Shown in pieces: positions 9,740 through 18,734 of a stretch of 64,000 nt of DNA; within the stretch, counting starts at the first letter, position 1; each line of letters opens with the position of its first letter. Location of the stretch: the NCBI RefSeq assembly GCF_003073175.1, contig NZ_QBBX01000002.1, positions 162,875 to 226,874 on the forward strand, in the 5' to 3' direction. The stretch comes from Peribacillus acanthi. GTDB lineage: Bacteria; Bacillota; Bacilli; Bacillales; DSM-1321. The position numbers were made by a program, and so were the translations under genes. Below the pieces are notes generated by a model. It searched no databases, was not told the DNA's origin, and worked only from the letters and a program-made list of their open reading frames with translations.

Positions 9740-9768
9740 ATAAAGTAAAGTTGATAAAGTAAATATTA

Positions 9769-9796
9769 AAAAGGCAGCTTCGGAGCTGCCTTTTTT
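9769..9796. terminator. Terminator
   Basis: AAGGCAGCT and AGCTGCCTTTTTT around a CGG-containing loop, between convergent genes. Confidence 0.85.
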
Positions 9797-9834
9797 CGTG
9801 CGCTTAGGCTTGGTTCTAACCAAGTTTTATACTT

Positions 9835-10440
9835 TTATTTACTAATAAATTGTTGTGTCCAGTAGTGGCCATATGATCCACCCTTAGCATAACCTACTCC
9901 GATATACGTGAAATTCTTGCTAAGAATGTTTGCTTTATGTCCTGGGCTGTTCATCCATGCTGTCATGACTGCTTGTGCTGTTGTTTGACCTGCAGCGATA
10001 TTTTCTCCAGCATAGCTATAGCTAATTCCGAAAGACTTCATCATTTGAAATGGAGTACCGTAAGTTGGGCTATTGTGATCAAAATAGTTTTTATCTCTCA
10101 TATCCTCAGATTTGTATTTTGCTACTCTAGCAAGCTCCCAATCTGATTTTAATGCAGGAAGGCCTACTTTCGCTCTTTCCTGGTTAACTAGGTTTACCAC
10201 TTGTTGCTCTACCGTTTGAGTCGTACTCATTGGAATATTAATAGTTTGACCAACATAGATCATATTGATGTTGCTAATTTGCGGGTTCGCTTTAATCAAT
10301 TCTGTAACACCCACTTGGTTCTTAGAAGCAATTTTCCATAATGTATCTCCGCTTACTACTTTATATGTACCCGCTCCTAATACATAAGTGGGGAATAGTA
10401 GTGAAAAAGCTAAAACTGATGATAATACTACTTTCTTCAT
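9835..10440 (-). CDS. Secreted LysM-CAP domain protein (YkwD-like)
   Basis: A 201-aa exported protein. MKKVVLSSVLAFSLLFP is a clear signal peptide. One LysM repeat (YKVVSGDTLWKIASKN to GQTINIP, about residues 26-70) should bind peptidoglycan. A CAP/SCP domain follows (about 80-200), with LVNQERAKVGLP, NYFDHNSP, AGENIAAG and WMNSPGHKANIL. Bacterial CAP proteins of this kind are common around spores and cell walls; their activity is mostly undefined. GGAGGAC sits before the ATG at 10440; the ATG at 10452 overlaps that site and is rejected. Confidence 0.9.
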   Translation of the reverse strand: MKKVVLSSVLAFSLLFPTYVLGAGTYKVVSGDTLWKIASKNQVGVTELIKANPQISNINMIYVGQTINIPMSTTQTVEQQVVNLVNQERAKVGLPALKSDWELARVAKYKSEDMRDKNYFDHNSPTYGTPFQMMKSFGISYSYAGENIAAGQTTAQAVMTAWMNSPGHKANILSKNFTYIGVGYAKGGSYGHYWTQQFISK

Positions 10441-10670
10441 TTTGTCCTCCATTTAATTAAAGTTATTAATCTTGCACTATTTATTTTGCAATAAAATAGA
10501 CTGTGAGTACATGACCAATATAAGGAAGGTATTGAATGAATTATCAGTTAAGTTACATAAATCTAGAAAAATATATTTTCCAACGGTTTTTTTGGAAGAG
10601 CTATATGCTTAAAATAGTATTCTGTTACGTTACTATAGTATATTAAATGAAAAAGCCATGAGGTGGAGCA

Positions 10671-11237
10671 ATGTCAAAAACAGAAAAGGAAAAGATGTTA
10701 AGTGGGGAGATGTATAATGCAGCTGACCCACAATTAGTGAATGACCGTGAAAATGCGCGTCGTTTAACAAGAGTTTACAATCAAACACTCGAATCAGAAA
10801 CTGACATACGAACGAAACTATTAAAAGAATTATTCGGATCTACAGGGAAAAGCTTGTCTGTAGAACCTACATTTCGGTGTGACTATGGATACAACTTACA
10901 TGTTGGAGAAAATTTCTACGCGAATTTTGATTGTGTCATCTTAGATGTTTGTGAAGTACGGATTGGGGATCATTGCTTTATGGCTCCAGGAGTCCATATC
11001 TATACCGCGACACATCCTCTACATCCAGTCGAACGGCGATCTGGAATAGAATTTGGAAAACCCGTAAGTATTGGCCATAATGTTTGGATTGGTGGAAGAG
11101 CGGTCATTAATCCTGGAGTTAATATAGGTAACAATGTAGTGATTGCCTCAGGATCAGTCGTGACGAAAGATATTCAGGATAATGTAGTAGTAGGTGGAAA
11201 TCCAGCACGAATCATAAAGAAAATTGAATGGGAGTAA
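10671..11237 (+). CDS. Maltose/galactoside-type O-acetyltransferase
   Basis: A 188-aa left-handed beta-helix (hexapeptide repeat) acetyltransferase that transfers acetyl from acetyl-CoA to a sugar hydroxyl. It has the N-terminal Mac domain ([21 protein letters not shown]), then hexapeptide repeats with the catalytic His in [10 protein letters not shown] and the usual C-terminal run [15 protein letters not shown] and [13 protein letters not shown]. Length agrees with maltose acetyltransferase (Maa). The natural acceptor is often unclear. AGGTGGAG precedes the ATG. Confidence 0.9.
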   Translation: MSKTEKEKMLSGEMYNAADPQLVNDRENARRLTRVYNQTLESETDIRTKLLKELFGSTGKSLSVEPTFRCDYGYNLHVGENFYANFDCVILDVCEVRIGDHCFMAPGVHIYTATHPLHPVERRSGIEFGKPVSIGHNVWIGGRAVINPGVNIGNNVVIASGSVVTKDIQDNVVVGGNPARIIKKIEWE

Positions 11238-11276
11238 AAAAGCCGTTGATTCTGCACTAGAATCAACGGCTTTTTT
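11236..11276. terminator. Bidirectional terminator
   Basis: Perfect 18-bp arms around GCACT; the left arm overlaps the acetyltransferase stop codon. Confidence 0.92.
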
Positions 11277-11287
11277 GCTTAAAGGGA

Positions 11288-11929
11288 TTAAATGACAATT
11301 TTAAAATGTCCACCTTGATCAAGGTTAGTGATTGAAAGTTTAAGTGAAGTATTATATTTGTTTGCAAGTCCTTTTATAATCCCGTGATTAAAAGATGCTG
11401 GGTAATGAGGAGTATGACAAAAAAGTTGCAGTTCACTTCTAATAGCCGTTTCTAGCAAATACTCTCCAATATAAATATTAGATTTATGGTTTAAATAATA
11501 AATATAATTCAAGTTAAGCAAGGAATCATAGAAAGTATCAATATCATCAGGATAGATGCATTTTTCTGGAACAAACTCCCCCATATACTCTACTGCATCC
11601 CATCCGTACTTATTGGATATGGAGTTAAGTAGTAAATAGACTAAATCTAGTTTGTACCACGTATCATTTTTCACAATACTCTTTTCAAGTATATACGACA
11701 GGTCAAATTTTTCCTTTGCAGATACTGCCAGTATATTTTGAATCGCATTTGCATGAACACGTGAGTTTGAATAGTCCATATTGACATTCTTATTTGTCAT
11801 TCTAGATTGAAAATTGAGCAATCTGTTAAGTTGTTCGCTCAATTGTATTGTATGCTGGGCACTTAAATCATTTAAATCGGTTATTTCATATAACTGTGAA
11901 CGAATCCTTTCAATTGCCTCATTTATCAT
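11288..11929 (-). CDS. Spo0E-like N-terminal region fused to a V4R/HNOB-like C-terminal domain (213 aa)
   Basis: Residues 1-45 match the two-helix Spo0E pattern: IERIRSQLYEI, a turn, then TIQLSEQLNRLLNFQ. Spo0E-family phosphatases remove phosphate from Spo0A, and their signature is SQELD; here it reads SEQLN, so the key Asp is Asn. Spo0E proteins are normally 50-90 aa, and here about 150 residues follow. Their end (CHTPHYPASFNHGIIKGLA, then GGHFKIVI) resembles the last part of heme-NO-binding/4-vinyl-reductase-like sensor domains. Both assignments come from pattern reading and are tentative. The gene is monocistronic and convergent with the acetyltransferase. Confidence 0.5.
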   Translation of the reverse strand: MINEAIERIRSQLYEITDLNDLSAQHTIQLSEQLNRLLNFQSRMTNKNVNMDYSNSRVHANAIQNILAVSAKEKFDLSYILEKSIVKNDTWYKLDLVYLLLNSISNKYGWDAVEYMGEFVPEKCIYPDDIDTFYDSLLNLNYIYYLNHKSNIYIGEYLLETAIRSELQLFCHTPHYPASFNHGIIKGLANKYNTSLKLSITNLDQGGHFKIVI

Positions 11930-12103
11930 TGATAATCTTCCTTTTATCCTAGTAATTTGCTTGAATGAAATGGTAATAATGACAATTTTATCATGGACTT
12001 ACATACAGCGGCCATTTTAGTTTATCTTTCTATATAAATAAAATTGCAATTAAAAGGAGATAGTATTTGATAAAAATGTAAATTGGGAAGGATAGAGACA
12101 GCT

Positions 12104-12619
12104 ATGATTTATATTTATAATGACTTCGGTGGTACCCATACATCTGCGATAGCTGCGGCATACCATTTAAATCTCATAAAAGCTTCTAACAAAACCCTGA
12201 CAAAAGAAGAGATATTAAGCATACCATTTTTTAATAAATTATCTAAAAAAGATGCAGGAAAAATTATTTTTCATGGGAAAGACGAAGAAAATCATCCAGT
12301 TTATACAATTGGAATTCGATATTCAAGGCTTATAGTACCTTCCCTTTTCAATTTCAGTTTGATTTTAGCAGAAAGGTCTCAACTTGAAGAAAAAATCATT
12401 TTCTCAAGTACATCTCCAACTGTTCCACTAGCAATGACTTTAGGGGGATTCCTATCAAGAGAATTAGGATTGGATTTTTTGGGGGTACCATTACTCGTAA
12501 AGGGAGCGCAGCAGTGTTATAGCCATATATTTCAGTTAGTGGATCAAACTAAACAAATTGCAAAAGAAAAGACGAAGGAACAAATTATCGTTATTGAAAA
12601 TAAGAAGTTTCAGGCATGA
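12104..12619 (+). CDS. DUF3189-family protein
   Basis: A 171-aa protein starting MIYIYNDFGGTHTSAIAAAYHLN, the usual opening of DUF3189 proteins, which are found almost only in spore-forming Firmicutes. Their function is unknown. There is no signal peptide. A C-terminal Lys/Glu-rich stretch follows a conserved LGGFLSRELGLDFLGVPLL segment. ATG 12104 gives the family N-terminus; GGGAAGG lies slightly far upstream (about 12 bases), and a TTG at 12083 is the alternative. Confidence 0.75.
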   Translation: MIYIYNDFGGTHTSAIAAAYHLNLIKASNKTLTKEEILSIPFFNKLSKKDAGKIIFHGKDEENHPVYTIGIRYSRLIVPSLFNFSLILAERSQLEEKIIFSSTSPTVPLAMTLGGFLSRELGLDFLGVPLLVKGAQQCYSHIFQLVDQTKQIAKEKTKEQIIVIENKKFQA

Positions 12620-12753
12620 TTTTAAACCCGATAAAAAAGACCCAATAAAGACATTAATACTATTTCAGTATATAGATATTATGCATCAATCACATACAAT
12701 AATCACTTATATAACCCCTACAAAAGTATGTATTTTACTCAATTTCCCACTAA

Positions 12754-12789
12754 AAACCGCATTGTATTAATTACGGTTTATTTTTTTTG
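12754..12789 (+). terminator. Terminator of the DUF3189 gene
   Basis: AAACCG and CGGTTT arms with a 14-base loop, then a run of eight T after one A. The 285-bp gap to the next gene holds no other clear feature. Confidence 0.65.
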
Positions 12790-12904
12790 TTTATGGATAT
12801 AGCTTTCTCTGGTAAAATTTTATAATCAAGGTATAACAAAATGATATACCAGTAGTAAACTCGAGTTAATACTAGTAGCTGAAAAATATAGGAGATTGTA
12901 AAAG

Positions 12905-14173
12905 ATGAAGAAAAGTAATAAATTTCTATTATTATATGTATTGATCAGCTGTGTTTTCATCTTAGCTTCAGAAGCTATCATTCATAGATACATCTCACCT
13001 AACTTCATCCGTATAGGTGAATTCGGAATTGGATTTATCTTGATTATGGTAACCGCCACTCTTTTTTATCTAATAATGAAAAGGATGGAACAGATGGTAC
13101 AGCTCAAGAAAGATGAGCAACGACTATCTTCACTAATTAACTCTATGGTTGATTTTGTTTGTTTTAAAGACGGAGAAGGTAGATGGATTGAAACTAATAC
13201 ATATGGCTTAAAATTATTCCAATTAGAACATGTGGATTATAAAGGAAAAACGGATGCTGATTTAGCAAAGTATACTGAGTTCTATCACGATGCACTTCTT
13301 TACTGCGTTGGATCCGATGAAGAGGCGTGGAACAACGGAACTGTGACCCGTTGCGAAGAAACCATTCCTTTACCAGGTGGGGGAACCAAAACATTTGATA
13401 CAATCAAGCAGCCTTTATTCAATCAGGATGGAAGCCGAAAAGGTTTAATCGTAATTGGTAGGGACATAACGGACAAAAAAGTTGCCGAGGAACGACTTTT
13501 GCGCACTGAGAAACTTTCAGTAATAGGTGAATTAGCCGCTAGTGTGGGTCATGAAATAAGGAATCCTTTAACTTCATTAAAAGGGTTTACGCAATTAATG
13601 AAATCCCAAGACAATAATAATGAATTCTACTACGATATCATGCTCAATGAGTTAGACAGGATTAATGATATTGTCGGTGAACTTCTAATATTAGCTAAAC
13701 CGCAAGTTCTACAATTTAGCAATAAAAATATTGCTAAAACCCTTCAAGATGTTGTCTCTCTTTTAGAAGTAGAAGCAAATATGATGAATATCAGAATGAC
13801 TTATGAAAATATAGGTGAATGCTTTATAGATTGTGAGGAAAACCAATTAAAGCAATTATTCATTAATATTATTAGGAACGGAATGGAAGCAGCAGGCGAG
13901 AAGGGGATTGTGAAAGTTAGGTTACAGAAACATGAAAATGCTAAAGTGGCAATTACCATAGAAGATAATGGCCCTGGTATTCCAGATGATTTCATGGCAA
14001 GGTTAGGAGAACCATTCTACAGTTCAAAAGAAAAAGGCACAGGTCTTGGTCTAACTGCAAGTTTTAAAATTGTAGAACAGCATTACGGGGAAATGATATT
14101 TGAAAGTGAACCAAATAATGGTACGAGGGTTACAATTGAATTACCTATTATGATTCAAAAGAATGCTTCATGA
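12905..14173 (+). CDS. PAS-domain sensor histidine kinase (sporulation-kinase type)
   Basis: A 422-aa kinase with two N-terminal membrane helices (about 8-27 and 38-60), a PAS domain (about 70-190; LSSLINSMVDFVCFKDGEG onward), HisKA with the phosphorylated His in SVGHEIRNPLTSLKGF (about 217) and HATPase_c with NIIRNGMEAA, EDNGPGIP and GTGLGL. The HisKA sequence is of the KinA-KinE type. No response regulator is next to it, so it probably acts in the Spo0 phosphorelay. A good GGAG site lies 8-10 bases before the ATG. Confidence 0.87.
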   Translation: MKKSNKFLLLYVLISCVFILASEAIIHRYISPNFIRIGEFGIGFILIMVTATLFYLIMKRMEQMVQLKKDEQRLSSLINSMVDFVCFKDGEGRWIETNTYGLKLFQLEHVDYKGKTDADLAKYTEFYHDALLYCVGSDEEAWNNGTVTRCEETIPLPGGGTKTFDTIKQPLFNQDGSRKGLIVIGRDITDKKVAEERLLRTEKLSVIGELAASVGHEIRNPLTSLKGFTQLMKSQDNNNEFYYDIMLNELDRINDIVGELLILAKPQVLQFSNKNIAKTLQDVVSLLEVEANMMNIRMTYENIGECFIDCEENQLKQLFINIIRNGMEAAGEKGIVKVRLQKHENAKVAITIEDNGPGIPDDFMARLGEPFYSSKEKGTGLGLTASFKIVEQHYGEMIFESEPNNGTRVTIELPIMIQKNAS

Positions 14174-14216
14174 AAAAGAGCTCTTGTCATACATTTGACT
14201 TGAGCTCTTTTTCATG
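14169..14216. terminator. Bidirectional terminator
   Basis: Perfect 15-bp arms CATGAAAAAGAGCTC and GAGCTCTTTTTCATG; the kinase stop codon lies in the left arm. Confidence 0.88.
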
Positions 14217-14238
14217 AATGATATCGTGATAAATAAAA

Positions 14239-15306
14239 CTAAAACGTAGATAATTTAATATTTAAAGAATCGATTAAATCTTTTAATGCAGGTCTTTTAT
14301 TTCCCTCTCTACCCACTACTGATGTGGCAGTTACTAATGAATTTAATATCGCCTCTTCGGTTGCCTCACCCATGGCTCTAAATGCTGTATCAATATCTTC
14401 TTCATGAATCATGGAGATTGATAGACAAGTAGAAGTTTTTTCATGAGGAATCCTAGTTGCTGTCGAAAAACCTATAACAATCTCGCCGCTTCCATGTGTA
14501 ATGATGGATCCTGTACGGGACAATCCACTGATTGCACGCTTTATGATCCGGTTCAGCTGTCTTTCAGAAACGGGGAGGTCAGTAGCAACAATAATGATAA
14601 TGGAACCTTGATCTTTTTCTTCATCTTTCTTTGTAAGCTCTTCCTGCAATTTTTCCCCTACAGGCTTTCCTTTTACTGTTAAATCACTCAATCTACCGAA
14701 ATTAGATAACACCAAAACACCTAATGTATAAACACCATGATCCATTTCCATTATCCGAGAAGAAGTACCTATACCACCTTTTAATGAGTAAGCAATCATC
14801 CCCGTTCCTGCTCCAACTGTTCCTTCACTACATTCAGTGGATGCTTCAGATATTGCTTGAAATACATGCTCCTTCGTAATAAATCTTGCACGTACATCAT
14901 TAAGAAACATATCATTACATTCACAAATGATAGGATTCACCGTTCCAGTTGTCCTGCCAATTTCAGGATTGTGGTATAACATATGTTCAATTAATGCATC
15001 CGCTGCTGTCCCTACACTTAATGTATTGGTCAATATAATCGGTGTCTCTAAACAACCTAACTCGTTTATCTGAATTGTCCCCACTGTTTTGCCGAATCCA
15101 TTTATGACATGACTTGAGGCGATTAATTTTTCTTTAAAAATATTATCTTGATGAGGCAGGATAGCTGTTACACCCGTTTGCATCTCATTTTTACTCAGTG
15201 TAACATGCCCAACTGTTACCCCTTCAACATCTGTTATCGAGTTTAATTTTCCAGTTTTTAAATAACCGATTTTTACTCCATAATCTCTAATCCTTTTTTG
15301 TTTCAA
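14239..15306 (-). CDS. P1/DmpA-family (S58) aminopeptidase
   Basis: A 355-aa N-terminal-nucleophile hydrolase of the DmpA group (L-aminopeptidase/D-esterase, beta-aminopeptidase), which matures by cutting itself once. Family landmarks: SITDVEGVTVGHVTL, the LTNTLSVGTAADALI block, GTVGAGTGMIAYSLKGGIGTSSR, then GVLVLSNFGRLSDLTVKGKPVG. The start is TTG at 15306, with GGTGGG upstream. Substrate specificity cannot be read from sequence. It is divergent from the TetR operon. Confidence 0.85.
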   Translation of the reverse strand: MKQKRIRDYGVKIGYLKTGKLNSITDVEGVTVGHVTLSKNEMQTGVTAILPHQDNIFKEKLIASSHVINGFGKTVGTIQINELGCLETPIILTNTLSVGTAADALIEHMLYHNPEIGRTTGTVNPIICECNDMFLNDVRARFITKEHVFQAISEASTECSEGTVGAGTGMIAYSLKGGIGTSSRIMEMDHGVYTLGVLVLSNFGRLSDLTVKGKPVGEKLQEELTKKDEEKDQGSIIIIVATDLPVSERQLNRIIKRAISGLSRTGSIITHGSGEIVIGFSTATRIPHEKTSTCLSISMIHEEDIDTAFRAMGEATEEAILNSLVTATSVVGREGNKRPALKDLIDSLNIKLSTF

Positions 15307-15440
15307 TCTTTTTTCCCACCATTCATTCTTTTTTTCATTTTTCCAAATTCAATCTTTTTTAGCAATGGCTATTTTTAATTTGAAAGAATAAAAGACCGCT
15401 ATTCGATGGAGAGCCACACATTGAATTTCAATTTTTCAAG

Positions 15441-15490
15441 TTGACCATCATGGTCAATGGTAATATAATCTAATTGACCACACAGGTCAA
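15441..15490 (+). promoter_or_regulatory. Promoter with two palindromic TetR-type operators
   Basis: Two 17-bp sites, TTGACCATCATGGTCAA (15441-15457, perfect palindrome) and TTGACCACACAGGTCAA (15474-15490), share TTGACC-N5-GGTCAA. Their centres are 33 bp apart, about three helical turns. The first TTGACC also serves as a -35 box: 17 bases later stands TATAAT (15464-15469). The operators therefore cover the -35 box and the start region of the promoter, which fits autorepression by the TetR gene that follows. The binding itself is inferred. Confidence 0.8.
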
Positions 15491-15520
15491 CGTAATATTC
15501 CATAAATGGAGGACTGCAAC

Positions 15521-16144
15521 TTGTTGTTCAAATCTTTAAACATAGATCCAGAAAAGGAAAATCGGATTGTAAATGCCGCGACTAAGATTTTTGCGGAAAA
15601 TGGCTATCAAAAAGCTTCCACAAATGACATTGTAAAAGTAGCAGAAATCTCAAAAGGCTTGTTATTTCATTATTTCAAAAGTAAGAAGGATTTGTATTTA
15701 TCTTTGTTTCATCATTTAACCGATTTGCTTGCACAGGAAATATATAATGTGTTCGATTGGAAAGAACGAGATATTTTTATGACAATACGTCAAGTTACAT
15801 TAATTAAATTTGAATTATTTAAGAAATACCCAGAAATGATTAATTTCCTAATCAGTGTAAATAATGAAGAATCTTTAGTGGTAAAAGAAGATATTAATCA
15901 ACTAAAAGAAAAATTAACTGGAATCAGCTTTAACAATTTATTTTCTGATATTGATTTATCCAAATTTAAAGAAGGTATAGATGTTGCTAAAGCTATAGAG
16001 GTTATTTTTTGGACGTTTGAAGGAGTCGCAACGAGACAACAAGCAAAAACAAAAACCATGTCGGTAGATCAAATTGCTGCGAATGAAGTCTTATCAGAAA
16101 TTGATTCCTATATAGAATTACTGAAAAATTCGTTTTATAAATAG
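15521..16144 (+). CDS. TetR/AcrR-family repressor
   Basis: A 207-aa regulator. The N-terminal helix-turn-helix is typical (RIVNAATKIFAENGYQKAS, then EISKGLLFHYFKSKKDLYLSLF); the C-terminal ligand domain is unique to each member. I choose TTG 15521 because GGAGG sits 8 bases before it; the ATG at 15506 overlaps that site. It heads a four-gene unit with an ABC exporter, so it probably represses the exporter until an inducer, perhaps the exported compound, binds. Confidence 0.87.
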   Translation: MLFKSLNIDPEKENRIVNAATKIFAENGYQKASTNDIVKVAEISKGLLFHYFKSKKDLYLSLFHHLTDLLAQEIYNVFDWKERDIFMTIRQVTLIKFELFKKYPEMINFLISVNNEESLVVKEDINQLKEKLTGISFNNLFSDIDLSKFKEGIDVAKAIEVIFWTFEGVATRQQAKTKTMSVDQIAANEVLSEIDSYIELLKNSFYK

Positions 16145-16158
16145 GGAGGATTGCACTC

Positions 16159-17043
16159 ATGAATGTCATTGAAATTAATAATCTGACAAAAACTTATGGT
16201 AAATCAAGAGGGATTAATAATATTAGTTTTAATGTGGAAGAAGGAGAAATATTTGGCTTCATCGGCCCTAATGGTGCAGGAAAATCAACGACCATAAGAA
16301 CCTTGTTGTCGCTGATTTATCCAACAAGCGGCCATGCAAAAATCTTTGGAAAAGACTGTATTGAACACGCATCCGAAATTGCAAAGGATATTGGCTATTT
16401 GCCCTCTGAAGTATTTTATTACGACAATATGAAGGTGATTGATTTACTAAAATACTCCGCTAGTTTTTATAAAAAAGATTGCAGTAAAAGAATCAGAGAA
16501 TTAGCCGAAATATTAGATTTGGACCTTACAAAGAAAATTGATGATCTTTCTCTTGGTAACAAAAAGAAAGTAGGAATTGTTCAAGGCTTGCTCCATGAAC
16601 CAAAACTAATTATTTTGGATGAACCGACGAGTGGGTTAGACCCCTTAAACCAGCAAAAATTCTTCGAGTTGCTTGAGAATGAAAATAAAAAAGGAGCCAC
16701 GATTCTGTTTTCGTCTCATATATTAAGTGAAGTACAGCGTTTATGCGATAGAGTCGCCATTATTAAAGAAGGAAAAATTGTACAAGTAGAAAAAATTAGT
16801 ACATTAAAAGAAAATACCCATAAGAAATTTAAAATTGAGTGTAAGGACGAAATTGATAAAGAGTTCTTCGATATCGCTGGAGTAAACAATCTTGAATTAC
16901 AAGGTAAAACAATTAGTTTTGTGTACAGAGGGGATATTAACTCGGTAATGAAGAAAATAGCTGAGGTCAATATTAGCAATCTATGGATAGAAGAGCCGGA
17001 CCTTGAAGAGATTTTTATGCATTATTATGAAAAGGAGGCTTAA
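16159..17043 (+). CDS. ABC transporter ATP-binding protein
   Basis: A 294-aa ATPase of the exporter (DrrA/BcrA) type. Walker A GPNGAGKST (near residue 40), Q-loop region, a signature of LSLGNKKKVG (variant of LSGGQ), Walker B LIILDEPTSGLDP and the switch His in FSSHILSEVQ are all present. The C-terminal extension of about 70 residues is common in this subgroup. It starts 14 bases after the TetR gene and is followed by two ABC-2 permeases, so it powers their export of a small hydrophobic compound or drug. Confidence 0.92.
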   Translation: MNVIEINNLTKTYGKSRGINNISFNVEEGEIFGFIGPNGAGKSTTIRTLLSLIYPTSGHAKIFGKDCIEHASEIAKDIGYLPSEVFYYDNMKVIDLLKYSASFYKKDCSKRIRELAEILDLDLTKKIDDLSLGNKKKVGIVQGLLHEPKLIILDEPTSGLDPLNQQKFFELLENENKKGATILFSSHILSEVQRLCDRVAIIKEGKIVQVEKISTLKENTHKKFKIECKDEIDKEFFDIAGVNNLELQGKTISFVYRGDINSVMKKIAEVNISNLWIEEPDLEEIFMHYYEKEA

Positions 17044-17049
17044 CATGCT

Positions 17050-17847
17050 ATGAATATATTTTTGCATGAGATAAAAGCCTACCAAAAATCCACATTCGTT
17101 TGGACAGCTTCATTAGTCTTAATATTAATTCTTTTCATGTCGATGTTCCCTTCTATCACAAAGGAAATTGTAGGGTTTAAAAAGTTATTAGAAGGATTCC
17201 CAGAAGGGGTTAGAAAATCTCTAGGAATACAAATTGAAAGTATTGGATCTCTCATTGGTTTTTATTCCTATGCCTTTACGTATATAACCTTATGCGGTGC
17301 AATACAAGGGATGAATTTGGGAGTTTCCATTATCTCTAAGGAAACCCGTGAAAAAACAGCAGATTTTTTGTTTACTAAACCTGTTCGCCGTTCATACATT
17401 CTTTATAATAAATTCCTAGCAGCTGTAATATCTATTCTGATTACGAATGTTTTTTATCTAATTGCCGCTAACATTATTGCTAATATAGTAAAAATAGAGA
17501 ATTATAACACTACAATCTTTCTGTTAATCTCATTTACTTTATTATTTATTCAGCTGATTTTTCTTTCTATTGGAATTTTAATAGCTTTGGTTTTCCCAAA
17601 AGTAAAATCAGTCATTACTATTTCGCTAGGTATTGTATTTATGTTCTTTATTATTGGGATGATTGCATCCAGCGACGGTAAGGATATTGGAAGGTACTTT
17701 TCTCCTTTTAAGTATTTCGACTCTTCCTATATTGTACAAAATTCTAGCTATGAAACCTCTTTCTTAGTAACAGGGATAGCTGTCATTATTGTTTCTGTAG
17801 TAACTAGTTTTATCATTTATCTCAAAAGGGATATCCAAACTGTATAA
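17050..17847 (+). CDS. ABC-2 type permease, first subunit
   Basis: A 265-aa membrane protein with about six transmembrane helices, the first near residues 18-35. The motif SKETREKTADFLFTKPVRRSYILYNKFLAA is the conserved cytoplasmic segment of ABC-2 permeases. It begins 6 bases after the ATPase gene, with AAAGGAGG about 12 bases upstream of the ATG. It is related to the next gene and probably forms a heterodimeric channel with it. Confidence 0.88.
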   Translation: MNIFLHEIKAYQKSTFVWTASLVLILILFMSMFPSITKEIVGFKKLLEGFPEGVRKSLGIQIESIGSLIGFYSYAFTYITLCGAIQGMNLGVSIISKETREKTADFLFTKPVRRSYILYNKFLAAVISILITNVFYLIAANIIANIVKIENYNTTIFLLISFTLLFIQLIFLSIGILIALVFPKVKSVITISLGIVFMFFIIGMIASSDGKDIGRYFSPFKYFDSSYIVQNSSYETSFLVTGIAVIIVSVVTSFIIYLKRDIQTV

Positions 17848-17877
17848 AACACAGCTAGTAAAAGGAGCTTGTTGCAA

Positions 17878-18675
17878 ATGAACGTTTATATAAGAGAAAT
17901 GAAGGCATATAGGAAATCACTAATTCTATGGTGTATTGGAATGCTTGCTATGATTGGTTCAGGGATGGCTAAATATGCGGGTTTCAAATCCTCAGGTCAA
18001 TCTATGAATGAATTAATGTCACAAATGCCTCAATCACTGCAAGCTTTAATGGGGATAGGGAGTTTAGATATATCTACAGCCAGTGGATATTACGGGTTAC
18101 TTTTTTTGTATCTACTATTGATGGCAACCCTCCAAGCTGTAATGATTGGAGCAACTATTATTTCGAAAGAAGAGAGAGAGAAAACGGTTGAATTTTTATT
18201 TGTGAAACCCATTTCACGAAAAAAGATTATCTTATCGAAAGTATTGGCAGCCCTAACGAATGTTAGTATTTTAACTTTGTTCACTTGGATTGTCTGTATT
18301 TTATTTGTAGGGTTGTATAGTGAAGGGGAGGAGGTACAGGCTAATATAGGGATTACGATACTAGGAATGTATATACTTCAGTTACTTTTTTTATCAATAG
18401 GTAGTGCTATTGCAGCCATTTCTCAAAATCCTAAAAAAGCATCTTCCTTATCGACGGCTATACTCTTAGTCATGTTTATTTTATCGGTAGCCATAGACTT
18501 AAACGAAAGCATGAAGCGATTAAAATTTCTAACCCCATTTAAATACTTTGAAGCAAAAAATGTCATGTATGGTGGAGGTTTGGATTTAATTTTCATTCTG
18601 ATTTCCTTTATTTTAGTTGGATTGCTAATGATCGTTACCTTTACGTTCTTTGAAAAGAGAGATTTAAAGGTATAG
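17878..18675 (+). CDS. ABC-2 type permease, second subunit
   Basis: A 265-aa membrane protein with about six helices, clearly paralogous to the preceding permease: both begin with a YIREMKAYRKS/FLHEIKAYQKS segment and share SKEEREKTVEFLFVKPISRKKIILSK and the late FLTPFKYFEA motif. ATG 17878 lies about 10 bases after AAAGGAG; the TTGs at 17869 and 17872 are alternatives. It is the last gene of the operon. Confidence 0.88.
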   Translation: MNVYIREMKAYRKSLILWCIGMLAMIGSGMAKYAGFKSSGQSMNELMSQMPQSLQALMGIGSLDISTASGYYGLLFLYLLLMATLQAVMIGATIISKEEREKTVEFLFVKPISRKKIILSKVLAALTNVSILTLFTWIVCILFVGLYSEGEEVQANIGITILGMYILQLLFLSIGSAIAAISQNPKKASSLSTAILLVMFILSVAIDLNESMKRLKFLTPFKYFEAKNVMYGGGLDLIFILISFILVGLLMIVTFTFFEKRDLKV

Positions 18676-18684
18676 CCAAAATTT

Positions 18685-18733
18685 AAAAACCAAAACCACC
18701 ATAATTTTCATTTTTGGTAGTTTTGGTTTTTTT
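18685..18733. terminator. Terminator between ABC operon and bioA
   Basis: AAAAACCAAAACCACC pairs with GGTAGTTTTGGTTTTT with one mismatch; it serves both converging units. Confidence 0.8.
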
Positions 18734-18734
18734 G

